From positions 1 through 27,074 of the forward strand of contig FTLJ01000403.1 of NCBI GenBank assembly GCA_900155495.1: DNA of 27,074 nucleotides. The letters are read 5' to 3'. The notes under the pieces were generated by a model. That model ran no database searches. It worked only from the letters and a program-made list of their open reading frames with translations, and was not told the DNA's origin. Shown one piece after another: positions 10,701-20,613 of the stretch. This stretch comes from Porogramme epimiltina (taxonomy: Eukaryota > Basidiomycota > Agaricomycetes > Polyporales > Polyporaceae). Position numbers and translations under genes: made by a program. Within the stretch, counting starts at the first letter, position 1, and each line of letters begins with the position of its first letter.

Positions 10701-12808
10701 GCAGTACGACAATAGAACCGAGGACAAGGTGAAGGCCCGTCACAGACACTTCGCGACCTTGCTTGTCTTTCGCGGGATATGCTGAATCCATGACATTTGC
10801 ATAGAGAGTGTATAAAGAGGTTAACGGAGACTGTACGGCAAGGGATGTTGCTGCGGTGGGAGTTCCATTGAGGAACCGATCTAGCAACGTCTTTGGGTTT
10901 TCAATAGAGTCTTTGTCTGATATGTAAGCAAGTAGCGTTGAGGCATAGATAAACAATCCGCAAGTAAGAAACTCTATCTTGGACAGTGTGTCGCTGTCTG
11001 GCCAGTTTTGGAGCTCCTCGTGACACTGCTTGATCTCTTCGAACTGCGCCTTCAGGAAAGTGATGATGTCTCTCCGCGTCCATTCTTCCGGTATAGTGGA
11101 CAGGTGTAGGCGATAAGTACGTCCAATAAGGTTAGAGTCGCGGAATCCGGCGGAGATGTGAGGCTCAGGGCGGCTGGCGATTACGAAGCGGAGATTGCCT
11201 AGGCCATCGGCATGCATCGAGAGGGATTTAATTATGACAGAAATGGCCGCATCGTCCTTGCACTCGTCGAGGGCATCGATTACGACCACATGGGCTTCCC
11301 CAGTTGGAGATTCCGGAAGATGGCTGAGGGGTTCGACGATGAGCTTTTGGAGCTGGTAGGATGGGATGGAGTCGTAGATATCGGGGTTGTTCTTCAGGGC
11401 TCGCTGGAGGCCTTCCTTGTACACGAGGGGAAGCGCCGATGCGAGCTGACGGGCGATAGTAGGAAATACCAACTTGACATTGCTACAGTCGTCGCTAGAG
11501 CGGTCGCAGAAGAAGCTTGCAGCCAGCACACGGCTTCCTCGATCGTTTGAGTCACACCAACTGGCGATAGTTCGTGCGATTGTCGACTTGCCGGAACCAG
11601 CGAGGCCGTTTATTAGCACGATAGATGCTGACAAGGGAATGGGGTTGCTCAGGCCAACTGAATGTTCGGACAGGGAGTGGTCTGTAGGCAGAATCCAGCG
11701 ATAGACTGAGGAAAGTATCTCTACCCGGGTTGTTGGAACACACTCTCGGTGACGATCGTTGGCGTCGAATCTGGCATGAGCTGCGTAGCGCATGTGGGGA
11801 ATGTCTAGACCAAGGGATTTCAGTAAACATAGAGGAATACAACAGTCGTGCTCACTGATGTCCATGGATTGCACCACAAGCTTCGCTGTCTTGCTTGGGA
11901 TCTCCGTCACACCAGCATACGTGGCAATGATTACTGTGAGCTAAGGGAATAATCAGATCAGAAGGGTAGGGGTTCAGATTCTCTGAATGATGGGCATTAC
12001 CTGCATATTATCTACACGCTGTTTGATGTCCTTTGCGAACCCCGAGAGCTTTTCTTCGATATACCATGCCTTGATGATTCTCAAGAGCGCACACTCTTCG
12101 CGCAAATCTTCAATTTTCCTAGTTATTTCTTGTATCTGGCTATGAACAAAACCATATGTCAGGACTTCACGGGAGGAAAGGTTGAATAGACCTGAGAACG
12201 CACCGACCAAGTCCGTCCAAGGCACGCTGAACATGAGCGTCCAAGGTCGAGGGGTCATCGCTCTGAGGTATCTTGATCTCTATAGCAGCATTCAGGTCTT
12301 CCAGGAGGTTTTGAAGCTCTTGAAGGGTTTTGACATTCGATAAATGCGTCTGTATATAGTTGAAATCAGATACGAGGAGGAATAGACGTTTCTGATGGGT
12401 CACACGAACCCGATAGACTTCGACAACTTCAATCAAAATGGTGGCGGCCATCTGAAGCGAGGGCAGGGCGCCCGACAATTCCTTAGTGACATGGAGTGCT
12501 TTCATCAGGCTATCCACTAGCAACTTCTTGACCTCTGAGTGTGGGGCAAGTCGATCCGGTGTCTGAGTGGACCCGAGACAGGGATTTACTTGCTGTTCCG
12601 GGGGGCACAACGGGGATTCCCCGGGCGGCGTTTCTGAATGAACATGTGGTGTAGGTCCTGGTGTACCATGAACTGGGATTTCCGAGGTTTGCTGAGACTT
12701 GTTGGTTGGGCTCGCAGAGCCTTTCAGTTTGGCGAGGGGGGTGGGCCGGGGAGCTCGGGGCTTCCTCCACCGCCTCACCATGACGCAAACCTTTGAGCAC
12801 AACGTCAT
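7793..12808 (-). CDS. NLR1: NACHT-WD40 STAND receptor (fungal NOD-like receptor), five exons
   Basis: Exons on the minus strand: 12808-12410, 12349-12204, 12139-12001, 11940-10156 and 10093-7793 (TAA stop), about 1589 aa. All introns are GT-AG, 60-64 nt, and phase-consistent. Order of parts: a basic, Pro-rich head (residues 1-95); a helical bundle (about 95-225) related to the N-terminal domains of basidiomycete NACHT-WD40 proteins; NACHT with Walker A GLAGSGKST (about 340-348), Walker B VVVIDALDEC (about 446-455) and a FVIASRPE sensor-like motif; a helical region; then the HVYKSALPCSP motif and about 14 WD40 blades (about 900-1589), enough for two propellers. Family knowledge: ATP-dependent oligomerising cytosolic receptor for nonself or allorecognition. 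The first ATG (12808) lies about 35 nt after a CT-rich tract; the ATG at 12781 is the alternative and would start with a basic stretch as NLR2 does. The 60-nt intron 12350-12409 has a weak donor and may be coding. NLR2 is its tandem paralogue. The ligand is unknown. Confidence 0.9.
10094..10155 (-). other. NLR1 intron between NACHT and WD40 exons
   Basis: Donor AAG|GTACGC, acceptor CAGTATAG, 62 nt. Splicing joins RALK to RTSMNIFDSLYDCQ, matching RALK to GASKVILDSLYDCQ in NLR2. The intron carries an in-frame TAA three codons in, so retention gives a receptor ending ...ALKVR without any WD40 blades. Confidence 0.85.
12350..12409 (-). other. Ambiguous 60-nt intron / in-frame insert in NLR1
   Basis: This segment begins GTTCGTGTG and ends TATATACAG, has a CTGAT branch-like motif 19-23 nt before its end, and is exactly divisible by three with no stop. 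The equivalent place in NLR2 must be an intron (frame shifts otherwise). Removing it makes the exon junctions of both paralogues match (YR|THLSNV and YQ|THLSNV). Retaining it would add 20 residues to the helical bundle. The donor GTTCGT is weak, so either reading is possible; I favour an intron, perhaps inefficiently spliced. Confidence 0.6.
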
Positions 12809-13700
12809 CTCGGATAGTGAGTTTGTTGATCAGGTCTTCCAACGAGCAAGAGAGAGGGGGGAAGGGAGAGAGCCAGAGTGGAGATGAGTAGGATACTTAA
12901 GCAAACGCAGGTGGGTAGGTGCGTTGTATGCAAGCGCACCGCTGGGTGGTCCTTAGGGATCCGGAGCTCATTTATGGAGAGACGCCTCAGGAAACAACGG
13001 TGAACGCGATACTTCGGTCAGCGCATTCTCCAACGCGATGAAACGCGTCATACCACAGCCAATCATTCTGTGAAATATTTCGCCATGCAGCCTTGCTAGG
13101 GTCCCAATCAGGATCGTTTCTGGAGGCCAGCAGGACTCCTGGGCGAAGGAGAATCATCTCTAGTCATTTTCTTCCATTCTCGAGACACATCGCATGGACA
13201 TGACATTGACGGCAATGGTGCGCGTATTACGCGGAAATGAGCGTACAGCATGACATATAGAGACATATCTAGCGGGAAGTGTAATAAAGATGCGGTTTGT
13301 AGCGCAGGCGGCAATACGGGAATATGTGCAGCCATATAGACTCTTGGGCCTGGAAGGTGGCTCGCACATTTTCCAATGACACACGCGCGCACATGCATCC
13401 ACAAGCAGTGCAATGGACCTTGGGACGGCAGCAGCGAAGAGAACAACTGTCACCGAATCTCGACAGTTGAGTGCGTTGACCGCGTGGTGAACGATCTCAA
13501 GAAGATAGGGGTAAGATAAACAATTGAAATCGAGTCAGCTACTACAACGAGAAGGAGCACATGCAATGCTTCGCGAGCGATGACGGCACTGCTAGCGTAG
13601 GCACTAAAAGGGATGGGGCGCGAAGGGCACTCCGCAGACAGACATGGGAGGCGAGGAGAGCGCGGGAAGCGCAGCGGCTAAATGTCCGGTGAATCGTTGG
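12809..13700 (-). promoter_or_regulatory. NLR1 upstream region with CT-rich tract
   Basis: On the minus strand a pyrimidine-rich tract (about 12844-12875) lies about 35-70 nt before the NLR1 ATG. CT blocks like this often mark transcription starts in fungi. The rest, to about 13700, shows no convincing gene: only short overlapping frames without family resemblance. I see no similarity between this stretch and the sequence upstream of NLR2, so the two receptors probably have different promoters. Confidence 0.4.
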
Positions 13701-13989
13701 GTGGAGCTGCAGCTGGCACCGGTGCCGAGATGTGGTAGATGTGAGGGGACTTCCGCAAAGGCCACAGGAGAGCATTCATTCGCCGGGAGTGCGCATGCAG
13801 CGAGATCTGGAGGCGCAGAGTGATGGGCGCAGAGGGAGCTATGAAAGCCTCGAGGCTGGGCTCCGAGTGGACTTCGGGGCTGCTGCCGTGTCTGAGTTCT
13901 GTCCGGGACCAGCGCAAGCCGGCGAGGGCCCCACCGTATGATAGCGAAGCAGAGGCACGGGGTGGGTGCCGCCAACCTTCTTGTGGCAC

Positions 13990-15425
13990 CGTACTCGGCT
14001 TGTCAGTGGGTCAGCCGGCCCGGGGCTCGAAGCGGCTTGCAGGGAAGACACCCTAAAATAGGCAGAATGCACTGTCCTGGGTGAGCTGAGTTACGGAGAC
14101 CTCCCCTGCTCTTCTTAGGGCGTACGACAGAAGCTTACGGAGGAGAATCGCCGGCCGTGGCCAGCGCCGCTCAGCATTGCATGAGCAGGAGCCGGTAGAG
14201 TAGACGGAGAGAGCGACGCGCCGGTAAGGCTGGGTGGAGAAGTGTGTCAGCAGTAATACAACGACAGTTGAATAGAAACGTACCAATCAGGGACCCCATC
14301 GAGCCTACAACGTGCTTGCGGAGCACCTGCAATTGTGCTCGTCTAACGATACCGACCTCGTTAGTCCGCATACATTCAGTTTCTCCGTCCAACATTCAAC
14401 CTTTGAAACTCATGCGCCACAGCGAGAGGTACGAGTTTGTGTGTTACAGAGCAGGCTAAGGGGCATACATATATGCAGAAACACTATCCCGAGCCGAGCC
14501 CCATCCGTTCTATATGGGCGAGGCAAAGGAACGAATATGGGAGACGTCCGAGGAGGGAGAGTGGTATAGTAGTGACCGCGCAGGTCCTTGAAGTCCTGCG
14601 GTGCAGTTTTGCCACGACGCGCCGGCTCTCTATGGCAGCGAGCGCACCGGTGGTCGTCCACGCGATACCAATAGACTATAAAGAATATGAATGTTATGCA
14701 TATGTCGATAGAGCGCGCGGCCGACTTGCCTACTCAGGACGAAAAATAGGCCATTTCGAGCACGCGCGAACAACGCGACCTCGAGGGCGCCCCTAGGGCG
14801 CGCGCAGTGTCTTCCTCCACAGTAGACCTGCAGAGAGGACGAGTGTAGCAGAATCTTCAGAGCGCGCACCGTGCACAGCCCGACACATCCGCGCCGCTCG
14901 CTCTTGTGGGGCACACCGTACCGCGCCAGCAACGGGAACGGACGCGCGCTTCTCCAGGCCCAGGGGTGCTCTGCGTGGACCGTCTTCGCGCGTTTCTCGT
15001 AGCGCGCGCATCCGCGCGTTGCTCACATTCTACGCGCACCGGGAGCGCGTCCAGTCGGTGATGCTCGCGCGGGCGCGTCGAGGGTCCAGGAAGAGTGATT
15101 CTGCCGTTGTTTGGTGGTGAAGGCTGGATTCTGGCGCCGCGAGAGGCCGCGCGGCCTGCAGTATGACTGGGACGAGGGGCGCGCGCGTTGGGAGGACGAC
15201 AGTCCGATTTGTGCGGCGCGCGGATCCTTCACGGAGCCAGCGCTGGTGGTGTGCCCCTGCGGCGGTGGGAGCAAGAAGAGGAAAACGGTGGGGCGCGAAG
15301 GCAGACGGGGGCGGGGGGTCGACTTGGAGAAAGGGCGAATGGATGGGGTGGCCGCTGTAGAAGAGGGCGAATAACGGAAAAAGAGGGCCATGGATCTGGC
15401 GCCGCGTGCGCCCCTAGCGAGAGGT
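13990..15425. repeat. Repeat A, copy 2
   Basis: Copy between NLR1 and B2. Weaker similarity to A1 may extend left to about 13730. It ends just after a GGATCTGGCGCCGC motif matched in A1 and A3, and lacks the palindrome and the 1.4 kb segment seen after A1. Its splice-donor equivalent (14724-14729, minus) reads TAG|GCAAGT instead of GTAAGT. Confidence 0.7.
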
Positions 15426-15469
15426 GACGTGTCCGACGTAGCTCGCCTCCAAGCGTCCTCTAATCGACC

Positions 15470-18400
15470 TCAACGCCATCAGTTAAGGGATTTAGACCAG
15501 CAGGGCGCACAAGCCGCGCCGCGCCGCGCGTTAGGAATGTCGGCGGACGCAACGTGCTGGCGGTGTATGGATGAATTAACGAGGACCGAGGCCCTGGGGC
15601 GCAAAGCCGTGTTCATCCTATGTAGGCGCGAGGAGATTCGATGATGAGAGAAAGACGCCTTGGGTAGGGGAGGCCGGAGACAGAAGCGCCGCATCCAGCT
15701 CGCGTAGCCATAGCGAGGGTAAAGTAGGCACAAAAATCGTCCTCCGGGCTCCCCGCTCACAAGGATGCGGGTCACCCCCTGCATGTGTTCCTCTGGAAGA
15801 CCGATCTGCCCTGCTATCAAGCTTGTGGTAGGACGTGTGCATCGGCGTTTGAAGAGGGTTCAGGATGAATCTCTTCTGTAGGGGTTGCAGTACGACTGAA
15901 CGACACGAGCGTAGATGCCATCCGGGAATGGAGGTATGCACATGACGGCCCCTCGCGCTCGCGTCACCCCGAGCCGCTGAATAAGGCAGGGCGCACGCCC
16001 CGCACTCGATGTGTGTACTCGGGGAACGCGGCGGCTACCCCGCGCGGCGTCGCGCGCACGAAGCGCGACGCATACACCACTCCCGAGGCCATCCAGAGCG
16101 TGCAACAAGGCCAACTATGACGGAGGACGGCGCGCAGCGACCGTCCCACGGACTGGGCAACCGCGCGGAACTGCAATGGCTCTAAACGTTAGTATCAATC
16201 GATGGGGAGAGAGCGCATCACGCTTACCTGCCCGCGCGCGGTCGGGGCCATCCCCGCGACTAAGCGCGCATCGTGCGCACGGGGGGTATGCTCCCGGCGC
16301 GCTCATGCTCTTGTAGCGCGTGGTTGCCACATCGTCTGCGGGGCCGCGCGCGCTGCCACTTTAGTTGTATATTGAGTGTTCCAACGAAACCCAGCACGGG
16401 ATAGGGGGGCGGGTTGTGCGGGGGGCCAGCGTGGCGGTGGCGGCCTAGAGCGGCGATCGGGGAACGGCCGCGGGGTCAACCGCGCTCGGCGCGGCGCTGT
16501 AGACTGCCCATGCGCGAGAGCGAACGCTTCATAGGCCCAGCGCGGGGTGTCCTCGGCGGGTTTTCTCAGCTCCCCATGCGTCCCCTGCTAGCCCTCTTGC
16601 GCACCTGATGAGAAGCGCGAAGTGCATCACGGGCGCGCGCCGGGTCAGCGGAGCGGACGACACGACCAATCGAACTACCGGGGCATCGGCCTTCACAAGT
16701 GCGCCATCCCCTCCCTACGGCGCCAGCGACCGCTTCAACCGAGACGAGGAGAACGGCGGCGGCGGCCACCCGGGGTGCTCGCGCCGCCGAACAGCGCGGC
16801 AGGCCGAGTCCTAGCGACGGGCGTCGGCGCGCGCGGGCGCAAGGTGACTCGTTCTGCTGACGAAAGCGGGCGAGGAGCAGCGCGCCGCTCGCGTGAGGCG
16901 GCGGGTGCGGTTTGGCGGGTGGAGGACGTTGCGGGGGGGAGGGGTGTGTCGGAAGTGTGGCGTGCGGAAGGCCTATGCGTCAGGGGGCAACCGGTTTTCG
17001 AGCGCGACTTGCGAGTCGCGAGATGAGAGGAACGGGGGATGGTAGGATTGCTGCGAGCTCGGCTGCGCATCGGCGAGCGTCCCTGAAGAATTGCTCGTAC
17101 AGCGTTTGGGAAAGGTGCAGCTGCGCTGAGGGCGAATGGGTAGGCCTGGATCTCGTGCTCGACGACACCGAGAAGCCGCGCGCATTGCCAGCCGTAAGGA
17201 GTGATGGTGTCGATCCTCCCGTAGAAGCGTGGCAGGTCGTCGGAATGTCGAAGAGCTCGGTCATGACGACGACCTTGTACAAGCCGCGCCACTCCAGAAC
17301 AGCGCGGGTATACAGGGAAGCGACAGGTAGCAGCTATAGGAAAGCTGAGTCTTGTCAACGGGAGGGGAAGTGGGCCTGACAGAGGAATGTCGGGTCGTTC
17401 GTCTACGCTGCGCGCAGAGCTCTAAATTTGACAGAAGCACTTACGATCGAGATACAAGAAGCGTTAGAAAACGACGTTCGAATTGAGTAACAGGAGTAAA
17501 CTCACCCAGTGACCAAGAGCTTCCCAGCAGAACCTGTTTGCCCCACCGATCTCCTCATAAATGGGCTCGTGGACTTCATCCTTCCCAAGCGCAGATTGGA
17601 GGGAGAATTTCCATGTTCTTCAAGAAAGCTTGCGAAGGCAGACATCCACACAGACTGTGTAAGAAGACTGCAGGGAGGGCGGCGGTTAAGGCTCAGGCGC
17701 CGAGAGATGGATGGCTGCTATAGCGGTACGGCCTGTTGGAGGTTAGTAACTCGGTGGAACAGTGGTGTGGGGGAATATGGCGTGAAATCAAATGGATACT
17801 CACCATAAATGATTCGACGATAGCGCGGAGTGTCATGAAGACATCGTCGAGACGAGACCGTCGGGCTCGGGCTTTAGGTGAGCGTGCGCGAGGGCCTAGC
17901 AACAGAAATGGTGTGGGTGTCGAAGATTCGTGACGGTTGCGCTGTGGTGAAAAGGGACATCGTAGCGCTTGTTGGGGGTCCACTAAGTGTTACGGAGAGG
18001 GCACTTTAGCCCTGCAGTGAAGCTTGAAGGAGGAACATACGGAATGGATGCAACTTACGCACAACTGAGATGACCGACACTTCTCCGCTGCTGGGTAAAC
18101 AGCAGCGAGGCTATCATGCCCCACTTGGCGTGAAGGCAGTCGACCTACGAGAGGAGCCTTGCGGGGGTATTCAAAGCCGAGGCCAGCCAATCAAAGCCCG
18201 AGACAGACGAAGACCCGCTTGGGGGTGTGGGCGCCATCTGCAATCGGGGTGGTACTTGAGCGAGGTGCTTCTACGAGGGTTGTGGAGTGGAACAGTGAAC
18301 GAGAAAGACGGCCGGGCTCCATGCGCCCCAGGATGAACGAGCGAGGAAGCGGCTGTCGAGGAGGGCGATCAAGATTTTCAGGACTGGCGCTTGCTCTGCC

Positions 18401-19600
18401 TCCAAGGGCCCAGGGCCGAGGCTCTTCCCGGGCCGCTTGGGCCGCCTTCGCTCATTGTGTAGCGACGCCGCGGCCGACATCTTCCCTGTCCACAACACTC
18501 CCGCTGTACTCCAACCTCTCGCTCTCTCGTCATTAGACCTGTACCCGCCCTCTCCCCAACAACTGCTGTTCCTTACTACTCCTAGTGGAACAGCCATTGG
18601 CCCCTGTCAGCACTCAGGTTTATCACTGTCACGCGCCGATCATCCCGGTTGCGCTCAGCATGTTCTGGACACCCCCGGCCAACATCCCGGGGCCACCGTG
18701 ATCACCAACACTGGCCTCGCCCATGCTAGCAACCTTCTCTTTGATCAAGGTCGACGGCGCGAACACCATGTATGAGGAGCGCAATCGCATGTGTATCGGC
18801 CGCGGCTCTTCGCGGAATCGAGTTTTGTGGACTGAGCACAAGCAAGCTGGAGGATGGGCGTGGGTGCGGACCCCAATACATGGTACTTATCTTTCTATTG
18901 AGCCAAATGGCGCGTCTGAAGGAGCTGCGTGATGGGATAGGGCTTACCGAACTTCAACATCTTCGACGCAACTACACCTTACAGAAGTGGCATCACCCGT
19001 CTCTTGCAAGCAACGCAATAGTTCTTTCATGGAGGGACGGCCAGGGAGGGGGGGGCTAGCCCGAAGGTCTTTGTCACGCTATGAGCCTCCGACGGATGAT
19101 TTGGAGAGGGTACGCTCGATATGTGTCTTTCGTCGTTCTGTTCTCATTCCCTCCCAGGCCGCGATGCTGCTAGGAACAGTCAAGATCCTCCTTTCGTCCC
19201 CATGCTTCGTGGTTCGACTCTCTCCCTCTCTCGGTCCTCCTTCATACGCACGTCCGGCACTGTCAGGTCCCACCTGCTGAGAAGGACATCCCGCCGTATG
19301 ATCGAGCATCACTCCAAAATCTCAGAACGCACACCGCGGCTCGTCTACAACTACCCGCGTGCTCAACATCGACCTCAAAGACATCAGCCCTCGGAATACT
19401 CGTACGTGTTCCATCCCATCGCGAGAGTTAACAATCGGGATTGACAGTGCTCCGCGTGGTAGTAGGCTTCAAAGTGACGCTAGGCACGTTCGACTCGATC
19501 GTGAACCAGTGCACACCTCGCGTCACCGCCTCCCTGAACACGCGCCAGCCCCCCACACTGGCCCCGCCCGCCCCAATTACCCTTCGTGCCTTGCAGACAC
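15470..19600. repeat. Repeat B, copy 2
   Basis: Partner of B1 and downstream neighbour of NLR2. It is longer than B1 at the right, where 19600-20330 has no obvious B1 counterpart. A 49-bp stretch (16223-16271) is identical to 4381-4429. Two sub-regions look like decayed genes: plus strand near 18340-19620 and minus strand near 17506-17870. Confidence 0.75.
17506..17870 (-). pseudogene. Minus-strand exon-like fragments in B2
   Basis: From right to left: a frame containing RSRLDDVFMTLRAIVESFM, a GT-AG interval 17803-17733 (71 nt, donor GTGAGT, acceptor CTCCAACAG), and an exon-like block 17654-17506 preceded by TTACACAG and followed by GTGAGT, reading SVWMSAFASFLEEHGNSP... for about 50 codons. 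The plus strand is also open over part of this block, so strand is uncertain. The B1 counterpart is frameshifted. Probably remnants of a spliced gene of unknown identity. Confidence 0.3.
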
Positions 19601-19620
19601 CCACACGCTGCGCGTAGGCG
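18340..19620 (+). pseudogene. Decayed plus-strand coding remnant in B2, with one credible intron
   Basis: Counterpart of the B1 remnant. Blocks: EEAAVEEGDQDFQDWRLLC near 18350, MARLKELRD...LRRNYTLQ near 18908-18985, and VLNIDLKDISPRNT near 19359-19400. The last is followed by a GT-AG interval (19402-19447, 46 nt) whose removal joins it in phase to LRVVVGFKVTLGTFDSIVNQ, open to about 19615. A second open stretch (DTHTLRVGEPAGNVAHF..., 19599-19740) lies in another frame. This is better coding evidence than in B1, but no complete gene can be assembled and no family is recognised. An AATAAA lies at 20340-20345 on the plus strand. Confidence 0.3.
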
Positions 19621-19739
19621 AGCCCGCCGGCAATGTCGCTCACTTCTGCAAGTGGCGACAACCCCTGGAGGGACTCGAGTTCTTGGGTGCGCGGTTCGAC
19701 ATGCTCGATCGAGTTCGAGGTTCAGGCCCTGCGAATGGA

Positions 19740-20613
19740 TGCGCACTTTCCTGCGCGCGCCGCGCGTCGTCGACGCGCTCCTTTCAGCGCGTGCCTGCTC
19801 GAGCGCGGCCTCTACGACGTGAAGGCTGCCACGGGGCTAGTGCCGATTATCTCCAATGGTTCGGCCTTCGCATGCCACCTTCCACTCCGTGCAGGCGAGA
19901 GGCACCCTCGCTGCCCTCGCTTATAGTTCGGTCCATGACGTCGATGTCGACCAGCTTGACAGGGCACCGCTCTATTGGCGCCCGTCGAGGCCAAGCAGCG
20001 AGACCGGCCGCGCACTACGGGCCCCAACGTCGCTCTACATCTCTCTTGTGGGAAGATCTCGCGACTGTCCATGCCTCCGAGCCACCCGAACCCGACCCGA
20101 GTGCTCTCAAGAGTCAAGGCCTGTTGCTCCTCATGTGCGCCGCTCCGGGGCCTATCCCCCACAACAATATACGCCGGCGACGCCTGCCTGCAGGTGCCTT
20201 CCCGCGCCGCGCTCTCTTCTCCTCTCCCCCTCTTCCTTTCCCCCTCACTTCTCGGCCCCTGTCCTGTGACCCCCTCGTCCCCTCCATGTCGTAGCTACCG
20301 TGTCGTTCATGCCTAGCATAGGGCTTGGCCCTCCAGGGCAATAAACAACGATGCCAAAAAAGAGTCTGAGCAGGGATGTAATATGAACTCCGGTGGGAGC
20401 ATGTTTTCGGCAATGCCAGTGCGTGTGGAACGAGCAAGCTTGCAGCGTGAGAGTACCATTTCCACTATGTCTGTCATCTATGCACTGCTACGCGGCTAGG
20501 AGTATCGTAGGTGAGAATATGAACGGGGGAAGAGGCTCTCGAATACGGGATCAAGTGGAGAGTAAGCAGTACATAGTTATGCAGAATGACTGGATTTACT
20601 AAGGGCCCGGGAG
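19740..20613. other. Stretch between B2 remnant and NLR2 stop
   Basis: Several open frames exist on both strands, the longest on plus ending at 20294, but the protein-like pieces lie in different frames (for example LYDVKAATGLVPIISNGSAF near 19809, then YSSVHDVDVDQLDRAPLYW near 19922). This suits a decayed gene. Nothing is recognised. The last about 270 bp are the 3' flank of NLR2. Confidence 0.35.

Noticed and set aside
7793..11910. Separate WD40 protein and separate NACHT ATPase genes
   Set aside because: Phase-consistent introns, matching junction peptides in both paralogues and known family architecture show they are one gene.
12510..12842. Alternative NLR1 start at 12842 with an extra intron
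   Set aside because: The first codon is TTG and no ATG precedes it in frame, although an in-phase splice into the main frame would have been possible.
19359..20294. 311-codon plus-strand ORF
   Set aside because: Only short parts look protein-like and a competing in-phase splice uses another frame; the rest is low-complexity.
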